Assembly: GCA_030762175.1 (NCBI GenBank)
Contig: CM060831.1
Coordinates: 139,725,001-139,789,000 of the forward strand
Reading direction: 5' to 3'
Origin: Metallyticus violacea
Lineage: Eukaryota; Arthropoda; Insecta; Mantodea; Metallyticidae
DNA length: 64,000 nucleotides
The notes under the pieces: generated by a model
Seen by the model: the letters and a program-made list of their open reading frames with translations, nothing else
What the model was told of the DNA's origin: nothing
Database searches by the model: none
Part shown: piece after piece, positions 12,442-23,654 of the stretch
Position numbering within the stretch: the first letter of the stretch is position 1
Layout: every line of letters starts with the position of its first letter
Translations under genes and position numbers: made by a program

Positions 12442-12515
12442 GGCGACGATCCAAGCAATCGCCGCGTATTTGGATGTATTCCAGAAGATAGCGGACGCAG
12501 CTACAAACACAAGAG
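12442..12515 (+). CDS. mim: Internal exon of missing-in-metastasis (MIM/MTSS1) I-BAR protein
   Basis: The acceptor is ttttgtatgttgcag and the donor is AAGAG/gtaagc. The 74-nt exon carries 24 whole codons plus one base at each end, and the frame encodes AYLDVFQKIADAATNTR preceded by ATIQAIA. From knowledge of the family, this matches the second part of the IMD/I-BAR helical domain of MIM/MTSS1. That domain bundles actin and bends PIP2-containing membrane outward at the cell cortex. The split Gly codon at the 3' end fits the conserved NTRG junction, after which the family continues with (A/G)TKEIG. GC content and codon use are clearly higher than in the flanks. I could not find the exon before (PVWEDF region) or after it within the window, so flanking introns are long. 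The only weakness is the short length. Confidence 0.87.
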
Positions 12516-12753
12516 GTAAGCTAACGGCTCTTGCCAGTGGACCTTATTTTGTTAGTGCTTGCCTTTCACCTGTTGCTTCAGCACTTTTTTCGAATTTTAT
12601 AGTGTGTCAAATCTTACTGTAATTTACAAATTTCGTCGTAAAAATAGCGATCGCCCATTATTAGTTCGAGAGGTTTAGTGTGGAAATGTTAAGGAACTCT
12701 TGTCCTAGAAGTTAGTCCGGAGAGAACACGGTAGCTCAGTGGTAAAGCATCTT

Positions 12754-13013
12754 GAATAGTGTTTAACTGCTGAGGCACCAAAGGCGGTGGACAGTGATGA
12801 TACATGAGATGAAATGATATATTGGGAAATGATTTTTAAGGAAGAAAGCGTTCCAGGCCCAAGTTTAGGGTACTCCCGGCATTTGCCATTTATGAGGACT
12901 GAGGAAAAGCTGGAAAAAGCCTCGGTCGTGGAAGACGGTCCTGGTGAATTTCAACCCCAGACCTCCCGCTCACGCGTCCGTGCCTTAACGACCTCGGCCA
13001 CCCGTGGCGGTAA
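12754..13013 (-). mobile_element. SINE-B copy (tRNA-derived SINE)
   Basis: On the minus strand the head reads ccacgggtggccgaggtcg ttaaggcacgg, with an A box of tRNA-Ser/Leu style, followed by a decayed B box. The conserved body follows (ttttccagcttttcctcag, ggcaaatgcc, cccaatatatcatttcatct, ctgtccaccgcc) and the element ends in gttaaacactatt. A 75-codon ORF across it is a shadow. It lies 240 bp downstream of the MIM exon, in antisense to the gene. Confidence 0.92.
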
Positions 13014-13557
13014 GCAGAGGGAGGGGGAGAGAAGAGACTAGTTTTAACAGAAGTGGTGCGTGATGAAACATGCTATCAACTAGAAACATTTCACCTCGGA
13101 AGTCTTAAGCACGATTAGCCCGCCAAATTGGTAGAGCTGTCGGCAGTGCGTATAAATCCACTCAGCCATTGTATCGTAATGCATATATCAGCTATCTCTG
13201 GCAAGAAAAAAAAAAAATATCACCATGTGTGCGTTGAAAGAAAATATAGGGGATGATGATTTGTGGGTAGTCTCATAATATTTTCAAACGGTTTCAGGCA
13301 TGTTTACTTATGCTGTAAGTTCTGACTGCGAGACATTTCTTTCGCCAGGTAGCGAGGCCGTTATGCAGTTAACTTTCTTTCGGCAAAATCAATTTCCGAT
13401 TATGTAGCAGCAATGAGGACGCTTTATATTAATGCATCTGTACTAACAGGGAAAAATAAAAACCACTCACATATTTATTATGTCGCTATAACAATCGCGT
13501 AGAAGCACGCAAATGTTATGAAAAGAAAACGCTAAAGTTGGTACGCAATAAACGAAA

Positions 13558-13955
13558 TATCCAGTTTTTTTATTTACTAGATATACGTAATTTTATGCTT
13601 ATATAATTAGTAATTAGTATATATATAATTAGTAATTCGTAAATAAAAAACTGGATAAAGAGAGGGAAAATTTTCTCCTGTATTCCCTCTCTTTCTTCGA
13701 CAGTTAATTTATTGACACTCCAGTGAGTTATAGTTTTTCATAATATTTGTTTGGAGCAATCTTCATTGGTAATTGACTCATCCCACTAATACTTGGCAGC
13801 CCAGATTTAGCTTTCCTACGAATAAATAACATAAAATTCTGATTACTTCACCCTTCCTTAATCCTTCATATATAAATCAACAATAACTATAGAAGCTTTA
13901 AAAGGATAAAACACTTAAGATATGACATAGAAGAACTCTAATAGTGTTAATTTAT

Positions 13956-13993
<38 letters not shown>

Positions 13994-14086
13994 GTTATCC
14001 ACAGTGAAGATTGCTGCAAACAAATGTTATGAAAAACTATAACTCGCTGGAGTGTCAATAAATTAACTGTCGAGGAAAGAGAGGGA
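13558..14086. repeat. Nested palindromes / foldback element
   Basis: Outer left pair: tatccagtttttttatttac (13558-13577) is inverted at 13638-13657 around taattagtaatt motifs. Next to it lies a larger pair: 13685-13767 (ccctctctttcttcgacag…) is inverted at 14003-14086 with about 90% identity over 83 bp and ~235 bp between arms. The spacer holds a (TA)n run at 13959-13991. This resembles a foldback/MITE-like element. A 140-codon minus-strand ORF crossing it is spurious. Confidence 0.85.
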
Positions 14087-14443
14087 AAACACGGGGAATT
14101 TTTCTTCCGCTTTTCCCAGAGTAAGTAGAATGAACGGATTAAAGGGTTGTTAGTGTATTTTGAGAGCACATGCTTCGTGAATATTTTGTAAGCTACATGT
14201 ATGGTGCGGAATTTGGAAAAAGATGCAGGAAAATGTGACGCATGCATGTGTGAGAGGACGTTAAGACTTTCTTCTCGGCAGGGGACAATAATCTTGTTAC
14301 TGGCGGAGTTGGCACCCAACTCACGTACAGAGGTCATCCGCTAGGGAGACACTCTGATATATTGCCAACACACGATATACTATAATAACTACCGTTTGAC
14401 GCATCTTTGTCACAGCTGTCCTTAAGGTTGTGTCCTTGTCATT
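14087..14443. other. No gene recognised
   Basis: Spacer between the foldback and the broken coding sequence; nothing identified. Confidence 0.45.
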
Positions 14444-15171
14444 GTGCTATTCGAAACAAACAATACTACAGACTTCTACGTAAATAGTGCAGGCAACAAC
14501 GGAAAAATTAATTTCCTGCTCTGTTGTAACGTTTGCAAGGACTTAGGCCACTTCCGTGCTCAGGACATTTCCGGAGGATATGCTTGGAGGATAAGTCAGA
14601 TTTCAGCATCTTTAGAAATGTCACTATGTAGCTCAAATGAGCGTAGTGTTTTATATCAGCATTTGGCAGGTCAGCTTAATCAAAATGCTACTCGACTTAA
14701 CAAGGTAAAGGAAAGCCTAGAAAAAGTTGTTTTAGGGAGAGCAAGGGGAGCATTAGGACGGGATTTTTGGAAAGAAAATAGGCCTAAGACATCGAAAGGC
14801 AAGAAATAATTGCTAGTTTTAATTTCAAAACGTCATTGGTTGTATACATAGAAATGAAAGGCGTTTGGAATAGGGAAAATTATGTTGAAATATGTGATAA
14901 AGCTGTAAGAGAAGGCTTTGCATGGGCAAGAACAGAGGTTGTGAAATTGAAGGGTTTGAGAGTACAAGGAGGAAGCTGCATAAATGTCCATTGTCTAGCC
15001 AGAAAGACAATAATTGGCATATATTATTAGAAAGCGAGGAAACTTAAGTTCCTTAGGGAGGAGCTGGGAATACAGAGATGGTCCATTCTACCAAAAGAAA
15101 TTAGAGAGAAAAAGATGTTGAATGTGAAATCAAGAAAAGGTATGGTGAAAGTTGGCATTTATTTAAAGTGA
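14444..15171 (+). pseudogene. Broken protein-coding sequence, unrecognised
   Basis: Three consecutive coding-like blocks. 14444-14809 encodes 121 residues, including HLAGQLNQNATRLNKVKESL and ending in a basic tail. After a frame change, 14836-15030 encodes 64 residues. Past a single TAG the same frame continues to 15171 (FLREELGIQRWSILPKEIRE). The charged, helix-forming composition and the near-continuous frames over 700 bp are unlike the surrounding noncoding DNA. I do not recognise a family. It could be a transposon ORF or a retrocopy of a host gene. No poly-A tail or target duplication was seen. Confidence 0.45.
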
Positions 15172-15342
15172 CAGCAAAATGGCTGAAAAAAATAGTAAGC
15201 AAGGCAAGGAAGAAAGTATAGAGTGTGAGGGGTTAAATTGATAGTAAGAAGGGCCCCGTAACTCGATAACCGCAGTGTTTGGGCATATCGGCACCAGGAA
15301 ATACAGGGTAGTGGAGTATAGTGAGTTATAATTTGCTGAATA

Positions 15343-15700
15343 CAGAGGGTGCCAAAAATGTATGCAAGCAAAGAAAAAACTGTGTTAACATAACAAAACT
15401 GAATTCAATAAACAGAAAATGATGAGCATTAATCATCTTAGACTTTTACAGTTACAACAGTTGCTCAAAATGCCCACCATCGGCGTCGATACACTTCTGA
15501 ATACGTTGAACAACGTTCGCGAAAGTGTCCTCAGGATTGCAGCACATGCCGTTTCAATTTCTTCCCGAAGTGTTGCCAGTGTAGCTGGCTTTCTACGGTA
15601 TACAACATCCTTAAGAGTTCCCCATAGGTGGAAATCCAACGGCGGTTCTGTTCTGTACACACGTCTCCATTGCCTTTGAAGTAATGGCAACATTATCGGT
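15343..15700 (-). pseudogene. C-terminal fragment of Tc1-like (IS630 superfamily) transposase (T1)
   Basis: On the minus strand a frame reads PPLDFHLWGTLKDVVYRR, then LREEIETACAAI. This is the block after the third catalytic residue in DDE_3-type Tc1-like transposases (SPDLTPLDFFLWGxLK…). The upstream catalytic domain is gone. At 15345-15366 the sequence agggtgccaaaaatgtatgc looks like the 3' terminal repeat of such an element. Same general family as T2 (20.5 kb), T3 (44.3 kb) and possibly T4. Confidence 0.8.
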
Positions 15701-16948
15701 TTTAAAATACCACTTGCAAATTGCTTTCTGCCGTTCAAACGATAATCTTGCCTGCATTTTGTTGTAGCAACGCTAGCATAACGTAATGTGAGTCACATCT
15801 GTTTACAGAATATTATACGATAATTTTGACTTTATTTGTTCATTGTTGATTTACCTGTCACGTAGCAACGCTATCATAATGTATGTTGATTACTTCCCTG
15901 CGAACCTTGGTGCAATGAGTGAAGAACAGGGTGAACGGTTTCATATAGACACTAAAATTATGAAAACCACTATGAAGGCCATTGCGATGTGTCAATTATG
16001 GCTTATTATTATTAGTGTTTGAAAAGAGACCCTAGTGAAGGATGTAACACAGTTTCGAAAGAAACTTGAGTTTTTTTTTTTCTTCCTAATGGTAAAAGAG
16101 TTTCAAAATTCATAATTATTGACACATAGTTCTCTTTGTTCAATATATTCACTAATATTTAAGTTCAAATGAAACCTATAAAAACAGTTTATCTTAGCTA
16201 TATGTCTTAAACTTAACATTTAATAAAGAATTTAAATACATTATTGCATTGGATGTGATTTTGTTTAAGAACCTGGTCCGATAGAACAAAACTGAAAAAA
16301 TATTTGAATTCAGGGCATCCATAGTATATCCAGGTGGAGGAAAGGAAAAAAAAAATCTTTTTTTGTAGACCAGTTAATAGTTTTAACGCGTTTTATGTTT
16401 GAGAGTGCAATGAATATGGGGATAGGGGAGTAAAAAATTTAATATAATGGCAAATAGAAAAACTGTTGTAAGTACAGCAGTGAATGGTACCTGTAATTTT
16501 TAAACGTGGCTGAGAATTTTGGCAAGGCACGCCTAGGATGGGTTGTGGTATAATAAGATAGAAATGAGGAGCCTGGTTAACACTGACGAAGATCAGAGCT
16601 ACAAAGCACGTTGACAAAGCAAGGTGTAATGAAACAGCTACGTGTGTAAGCATTGTAAATGAACAGAACCTTGTCTTAATGAGCTTCGGCAGAGAAAGAG
16701 AAAGAGAGAGCGAGAATGTGCTACTGTTAGGTGTAGCTAAAGAGCTGTACAAGTTTCCGCAAGCTGGGTTTACACCGTTGACATAGTTGCATACGTATGT
16801 TCATAACAAAATTGAGAATAAATTTTAGTGTTCAACATACTTATTAGAGACACTCGCGTGTTCCTTACACTGTTTAACATTTAAGAGGGTTCCCAGAATA
16901 GTCTTTTTACAAAACATTGGGTTATTTACGTCTGGTCTAGCAAATTTG
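15701..16948. other. No gene recognised; short direct repeat
   Basis: A ~30-bp direct repeat starting gtagcaacgcta occurs at 15764 and 15862, 98 bp apart. The 119-codon minus-strand ORF at 16393-16752 is serine/leucine-rich low-complexity translation of GA-rich sequence and is unlikely to be real. Confidence 0.45.
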
Positions 16949-16980
16949 CTGAAAAGTGTATAGAACAATACACTTTTCAG
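16949..16980. repeat. Perfect 13-bp hairpin
   Basis: ctgaaaagtgtat, a 6-base loop agaaca, then atacacttttcag. No following U-tract that would make it a terminator; function unknown. Confidence 0.9.
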
Positions 16981-17059
16981 TTATTTTTAGGAGCGGAATA
17001 ATGCATTTAAATGCCAGCGTTTGGTATGCAGCGTATATCGTTCAATTCGTATGAGATGG

Positions 17060-17205
17060 AACAGTAAGAAAACTTGAAATTATTGTTGACGTAATATATA
17101 TATATAGGTGGCCTTACTGCGCCTTCTTTTAAATACAGGCCGATTTCCGTGCAGTAGAAAGGTTTTCCAAGCGAGCCCAGAAAGGAAATGTTGGTATCCA
17201 AGGAA
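17060..17205 (+). repeat. Interspersed repeat R3, copy a
   Basis: Diverged direct match to 55630-55755. Both contain a ctgcgccttnttttaaat segment, a ttccntgcagta segment and an agaaaggaaa(t/c)gttgg segment in the same order. Nothing coding. Confidence 0.7.
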
Positions 17206-17704
17206 AAACATGGGAATTAATTGCCTTACATCAATGTGCTGTAAATGAATCTATTTTCATTTAAAAGACTGAGCAGGCGGACCACCCGGTATAAAGAAAG
17301 TTAAACAGTATATTATTTTTGTTTTCCTTTAATTCTATTACTATTCTTGTTTTATCGCGATAAACTTATCCTATATTTATCACAATCAATTTTTTCCAAG
17401 GACATAATTTCGATGACTAATCGAATGGTACTAATGACTAATGGTACATGTTTAAAAAAAACTAATATAACTGATAACACACGTTCTGTAAATGTGTGCA
17501 TGCCAGTCATCGAGGAAAGTGGGTTGATAATTTTGGCCCATCTGTGATGTGAAGGGATCATGATATACTGGCAGAATGTAAAGGTACAGAAGATAAGAGG
17601 GAAATGTATTTATCATGACTTTACCGGATCGAACAGCATGGTCTCTGCTGGCAGCAAAGGAAATAGGTACATTCCTGATGAAACTGAGACAGCAAAGATT
17701 TGAA

Positions 17705-18815
17705 AAGGTAATAAGCAGAGCCCGGAATTTCAGTAATTTATTTTGGTTAATAGGTAGGCAGAAAGGCACTTAAAATACTGAAAATATGCCTTTATTTAAA
17801 GTGAAACAGAGTAATATGACTCATTGTTAATGAAATTGTTATTTAAGATACTTAATAATTTCTTTGTCGCATAATTAAAGCACTTAAGCTTACTTTCATT
17901 AATACAAGCAACAACAAGATGTTTTTTTTTTTCAAGGTATCAACTGTCATAGTCAGCCGCTTGTCAGAGAGAACATTTTCATCATGGAAAAGAGCGTTCT
18001 ACTTCCATTGAAGTAATAGGAGCATATTTAGGAAAAAACTCATACAAGTTAGAACAGTACATTCACCTTTCAGGACAAAGTCAAAGTAAAGTAGTTTTGA
18101 ATAGTTCTGACGATGAGCAAAGATGCGCATTGGTTTCTGGTCGAGAAAGGTATTTCTGTTTATACGTTTATAGGGGAATAAGGTTAATATCTCTCTTACT
18201 TCCGTACTGAACACATTGTAGGGACGGTTTATTGCACAGCTGTACCGCTCCCGTCTTTCTCGCTTGCAAATGTTTGTTACTTTATACAGCTGAGAAGTTA
18301 CCCCCACCACAAATTTCCAAGAATTGTCTTGCGGAGATCGATGAGGTCATTCTCTAGAACTATTAAAAACTACAGTACTTCCCTCAAATTCTCTATTTCT
18401 TGGTATTCGTATGGCAGAGGTATACGTTCCTTTCATTAATGAAGGTTTTGCTATTTAAAGAACTTATGTGAACGGGTTGAAAAGAATGGTTTTGACTGAT
18501 TGAGAAGAAATAAATATTTAACAAGATTCTCAATAAATTTTTTTGAGAGGTGAACATGCTGTTTAATTTTTATAATTTTTTTCATTTCGATGTATTGAAA
18601 TCCTTGATGTACTTTTGAAAATGCGTAAATAATCGCTGAAAAATTCATAGCGATCCAAAATAGGCAAGGGGAGGGGGAAAAATAAAAATAGGCCCTACCG
18701 GCCCCAAATGTACGAAAATGTGTTCATTTCTATCAGAGTGTGTAGGAAAGGCATTTTGCGTTACTTCCGAGCTCGGTGTAAGCAAAAGAGGGAAGTATAG
18801 GAAACACATTGGGTG
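17705..18815 (+). repeat. Interspersed repeat R1, copy a (~1.1 kb)
   Basis: Matched along its length by 49395-50610 in inverted orientation. Shared landmarks in order: gcagagcccg; aaaatactgaaaa; tgtcatagtcag; attcacctttcagga; acttccgtactgaacacatt; tttctcgcttgcaa; taatgaagg; aatgcgtaaataatcgc; acttccgagctc. The 103-codon minus-strand ORF here (17999-18310) is interrupted by stops in the other copy, so protein coding is doubtful. Termini were not defined. Confidence 0.88.
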
Positions 18816-19619
18816 GATCCAGTTGCATGTGACAGCTGTTATCTTATTTTTTAATTTTATTGTATTATTAAATATATATTTTACACAGTTTTAGTATCAA
18901 ATATCTAATATCTTGTAAACAATCGGACCTATTTTATTATAAAAGCAGATGCGGTCCGTTGGACCCGATCACATGTTAAAGTTTTATTTTAACTGTTGCA
19001 AGTTTTGCTACTTAATGTAAAATCTTCGGCAAAAACATAAATAAATTAGTTTATATTTCATCAACTTTCCCAGGATATTATGTATTGACTGGTTGCAATG
19101 CTCCTTCAAAAAGAACTCCCATACAAATATTTCAATTAAATTTTATTCGAAACACGCGTCTTAATGTGCGTGTACGTTTGGTCTTGCGGAGCCGAGAGAT
19201 GGGCCATGCCGCCAAGATCGATGCTCCTGTAATATGTAAGTAAAGTTATTCATGAACAGACTATGAGTATGACGAAGTAAGTGTATATGGGTGTGTGCGC
19301 TCGCGTATAGTTAAAGTGTTTGTGTTCAGATTAATAACTTTAAGAGAATTTGATTTGAAGTGAAATTCTGTTTCTATAAGTACCTGCCTGGATAGTGAAT
19401 AGCATGCACGGTCAAAAGACCCATGCGAATGACGATGTACAAATGTTTGTAAACAAAGTATGTAAAGCTGACTGCTCGGGAAAATGCAAACGCTTAGTAA
19501 CACATAGGCGCAGATCTATGCACTTCAGTCATTGCTAAACTTCTGTGTTTATCGGGTGTTGTGTTGTTCCGCTCTTTAGAGCCTTTGGCTATCTCAATCG
19601 TGGCCCAGTCAAATACTTT
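18816..19619. other. No gene recognised
   Basis: AT-rich spacer between R1a and mariner M5; nothing identified. Confidence 0.45.
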
Positions 19620-20420
19620 TAATTGTATATAAAATCACCCAGTGCCGTAGAGAATTGTAGTAAAGTTTATAACATGGATGTTCAGTGTACAACTCCCGTG
19701 CACAGGCAGCCAGGCGTTACGATGGAGCGGCAGAGAGAGCATTTTCGCGCTATGAGTCTTTTAAGATTTCAAGAGTGGTTAACGGGTCCCAAAGCCTTGA
19801 GCGCCTGCAACAGTTGGGGGACCTTGCTCCGTCTAGGGTAACAGTTTCCCGTTTGTTTAAAAGGGGCCGAACTTCACTGCAAGATGAGCAGAGAAGTGAG
19901 CGTCCGGCAACGGTGTGACTGAAGAAAACATTGTCGCGGTGGAAAAAATGGCACGCGAAAACAATCGCATAACACTTAATGACATCGAGCTAGCCTTTCA
20001 TATTGGTTCGCCAGCAGTAAAAATATCTGCACGATTATTTTTGTGTCAGGAATATTTCCTTCTTCTTTTGTAACAGAGGCACAAAAGCACACACCAGTCG
20101 AATGGTGCGAAGAAATGCTGCAGATATTTGACGGAGGGAGCTCAAGGCGCGTTTCTGAAGTCACCACGGGAGATGAATTTACCAATTTGATCCGGAGACA
20201 GTCAAATAGTGGCCATATGGCACACTTTCCCTGGAGGGGCAAAGGACGATTACTACTGAGTGATATACCACAGTCTACCTGCCAAAAGTTTTCCACAAGT
20301 TCCGAGAACGCCGCCCAAAACGAGTGGCAGGGGTGGTTTGATAAGTGGCTTTTGAGGATGGGAAAGTGTATAAGTGGAGAGTACTTTGAAAAGATGCAAC
20401 AGTCTAAGTGAGTCTACGCA
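19620..20420 (+). pseudogene. Decayed mariner transposase of a second lineage (M5)
   Basis: Pieces in order: RVTVSRLFKRGRTSLQDEQRS (end of the first HTH); after a stop, TEENIVAVEKMARENNRIT and IGSPAV (second HTH); then EAQKHTPVEWCEEML, FDGGSSRRV and TTGDEF, holding the first catalytic Asp; and finally FDKWLLRMGKC and GEYFE, the C-terminus typical of mariners. Between TTGDEF and the C-terminus the second and third Asp blocks are deleted. Several frameshifts. The HTH and VEWC motifs differ from the M1/M2/M3 family. Confidence 0.88.
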
Positions 20421-20463
20421 CTCCCACGTGTCTGAAAACTCTCGTAGTGGTCTTCATATAATA

Positions 20464-20930
20464 CAGGGTTTCTATAAAGTCCGGTAAGACTGTCAGATTT
20501 CAGTTACATGCAGACTTCAACCACAAGTGATGTCGTTCTGGTAGTACCACTGCGGAGCCTGCAGTTGAAGAAGTTACCGCGCACGCTGCACAGAAAATAT
20601 TAACCTTTAGCGAATCACAACAATATTCAAGAGTTCCACAGGTTTCTCGGTACCCCAAATGCGAGTTATGTTCTATTTGTGTGAAATATCCCTTCGTCGC
20701 TGAAACTGGATTTATTGCGCGTCTTCCTCTAATGTCTGTCGTAGCTGATAGCAAAAGTAGGAGCATTTTTCTTTGTCAGCTTCTGTTAGCATACGTCGCA
20801 ATATGTATGCCTTAAGTCAGTTTATTGTGCAGAACTTTCCATACAGTCTTTACCGTGTTTGGAGCTGTACTCAGAGATTTCCTTGTGAACGTCTCTTTCA
20901 CTCTTTCCACGTTCTCTTCACTCGCGCCAG
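20464..20930 (-). pseudogene. Internally deleted Tc1-like transposon (T2)
   Basis: On the minus strand: ENVERVKETFTRKS and TVWKVLHNKL (N-terminal HTH), a broken middle, then TKGYFTQIEHN, LGYRETCGTLEY and LKVNIFCAACAV. These match the catalytic core entry of DDE_3 Tc1-like transposases (…RIWGTENPH…SPKVNVFCA…). About 40 bp later the coding sequence jumps to a terminal-repeat-like gacagtcttaccggactttatagaaaccc (20464-20493), so the second half of the gene is missing. Sequence above 20930 to about 21140 may be its 5' part but is unclear. Confidence 0.82.
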
Positions 20931-23654
20931 GACAACTACAACCGTACTTATAATTTTCGCATGCCACTGCTATATTGACTTCCAGCTTGGTAATACCACA
21001 CTCAATCCCAAAGTTCCGTCGAACATGTGCGAAATTCTAACCCATAGAAAGCTTTCAGCGCATCGGAAGCAACTCACGCCGAATGTGGGCGATTTACGCA
21101 ACTATGCCTTGGTGGTAAATGCTGTAATCACAAACTTGATGTAATTATTTCTCTTCAGAATAAGAGGGCAGTATTACTTATGGTTTTTGTGTAATTGCAT
21201 TTTGAAAGTCCGCCGGTTGTCAGAGAGAATTTTTTTCATCTTAACTATATGTCATGCATTGACACGAATTTGGATTGCTCTAATTCCCTAGCGCCATACA
21301 ACCAAAAGTGAATACAGGCGAAAAATGGTACACAGTACTTTTACTTGAGAGTGCTGACTGTGGAAGACATATAATCACTACTTCTTCTAGGAATGAACAT
21401 AGTAGTATGTTTTGTATATTCGTTTGCCTTGAAGCACGAATCTAGGGAGAGAAAAAAATTGTTTATCTTAAGGAGAATCAGGAGGCTCTATCGTATCAAT
21501 ATTAAATTAGCTAAATTTATGTTCCCATCGTAGTGGAACCATTAGGGGTGTAAAATAAAATTTTGGACAGTTATTATTTTAGCATATTTTATCTGTGCAC
21601 TGAAGCAGAAAAAAATTAGAATTTAAGCAATGTAACAAGCATTTTATTTTTAATTTAAAGCCCATTTTTTTTGTTTAAAATTTTACAAAAAAGTCCATAG
21701 TTCCTAGGCTATAACCTTTTTCATTTACTTCAATGGCATCATTGTTATTTCTAGACGCACTACTAAAAATTTCAAGGCAATTAATACCGGAGTTTTTTTT
21801 TTTCTTTAGAGGAAAATCCAGTTTAAGAGAAAATTGCATTCACAGAAAAACTTTTTCAAAACTAATTCAAACTCCAAACGAGACCTAATACATGTCTGCG
21901 CCATAGTCAAGATCAATTCAAACTGTTTACTTCAGCATAGCCAACAGCAAAGGCAAACTTTCCTCTAGTGAACGATAAAAACCAGAACATTCTAGCCCTA
22001 TTGGTTCGAAAGCTATATAATTTTGAAATGGATGGTGTCAAAAAGAGAAAAATATTTAAACTATGCAGATGTATATTAAAACATTAAGGAAAAACTACTT
22101 TAGGCTACGTATCGCATTAATTAAATCACACACTTTCGCAAAAGCATACTTTTATTGTAATTCGTTTTGTGAAAAATGTCATTTTTTTAAAAAAAATGCT
22201 TTCAGCTGCCTTTTTGTATCATATTTTTATTTTTCAACCCCTTCGTTCATAATGTATGTGCATAAAACGAAATTTCTTCTGAATCTTGTTTTTCTTATTA
22301 TCAATTTAAAAAGTCGATCTTTAAAATGAGTTGTTTAAATTTCGGTTTTTAGGATATGAGAGCTAAGTCTATAAAATAGCTAATTTGTAATCAAATTCGA
22401 TTATTTGGCGAATTATTACCATTATTAGGGATAGTATATTAAAAAAAGCATTCGTATTTATATGTTGTAATTTTACAGAAATACATCAACATTTAAAAAA
22501 ATTAGGTTAATTGTAATTCTGTCCGATTTCACTTGGAATGACAGGTTTGGACGTTCTTCTTAAACTGAATCTAACATTTATATCTGCACTCTTTTCGAAA
22601 CACAGTACGTAGGATATTGTGGGCTGAATTAAGCCTGTACTTCGGGCCAAATTTTGCTTGCAAGCTTAAGCCACATATGTTGGAAGTTGAAATACCCTTG
22701 ATTTCTTTGCGTTTCTGATCTTGTTATGACTAGGCCATTTGAGATCAAATGTATCAGGGCATCATTAGTGATAAAGTAAGAATAAATTCCAAATATGCTG
22801 CCCCAGTTAATATCGACCTTTGTGAGCTCTGCACAAGGTTGTGTGTAGTAGCATGTAGAGAGGTCATATGCACGTGCCATATGGAGCCAGCGAAGTAAGA
22901 CGTTATTTGACTATAGAAGTTTAAGTGGTCACGTCGCTGTGCAAGAGGGATTGCTGTCTTTTGTGTTTGAAAGTGGCGCAGCTTTACTGTGTGAACCCTT
23001 TGTTGGATTTACGTAGTTTGAGAAAATGCCTTGACTTCGAACAAAGCCTCCTTTAAACCTTCATCATTTGGAAGTAACAGGCCAATAGGAAAGCAAGCAG
23101 GTGACTGTCAAGAATCTAATCATGAGTTTTTAACGTAAAGAAACAAAATACTTGCCTATTCTAGGCATTAGTTAGAGCTGGACTCCATTACTATCCCTGA
23201 AATTTTTGCGTGCGTAAAGAATCTGTTCCTGATTGCTCTGTCCTGATATCGACTATTTCTAAGTTGCATCAGGCAAGACCAACTATATTTACCATATCCC
23301 AATACGGGAGAAAAATGGCGGTCGAAGTGGCTCTATTACAACAATAGCAAATATCCAAAGTTTGTGCAGTGTTATGTTTACAAAATAACATTATTTATCA
23401 TTAGAAACTATTTCTATGGGCTTTTAGAATCTGAAATTGTTTACAAACAGTATGTCGCATATGTAAATAAAATGTGAAATAATGTGAATTAACACTTCTC
23501 CACAGGCAACCACAACTCTTTATAAAATACATGAACTTCCATATAACCGCACATCTTAAAACTGATCGACATATTTGGGAAAGCATCACATTTATCATCG
23601 TTTATGTTAAGGAAAAGAACATAGTCTTCTTTGTCAATAGTTATAAACCTATGT
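20931..23654. other. No gene recognised
   Basis: Small ORFs only, none recognisable. AT-rich with short poly-A/T runs. 20931-21150 may be the 5' end of T2. Confidence 0.4.

Noticed and set aside
12289..12519. 76-codon ORF overlapping the MIM exon
   Set aside because: It is in a different frame from the conserved IMD reading and runs through the intron acceptor.
12725..12753. Apparent tRNA D-arm (cacggtagctcagtggtaaagc) just before the SINE-B
   Set aside because: An A-box-like sequence is present, but no acceptor stem, anticodon arm or B box follows before the SINE-B end; not a tRNA gene.
13915..14337. 140-codon minus-strand ORF
   Set aside because: Crosses the (TA)n run and one arm of the foldback; no protein similarity.
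16393..16752. 119-codon minus-strand ORF
   Set aside because: Ser/Leu-rich translation of GA/CT-rich DNA without any recognisable domain.
17610..17770. Plus-strand segment containing AAKEIGTFLMKLRQQRFEK, briefly considered as the next MIM exon
   Set aside because: Only KEIGT resembles the expected TKEIG motif; the following residues do not match the family, and no fitting acceptor phase is present.
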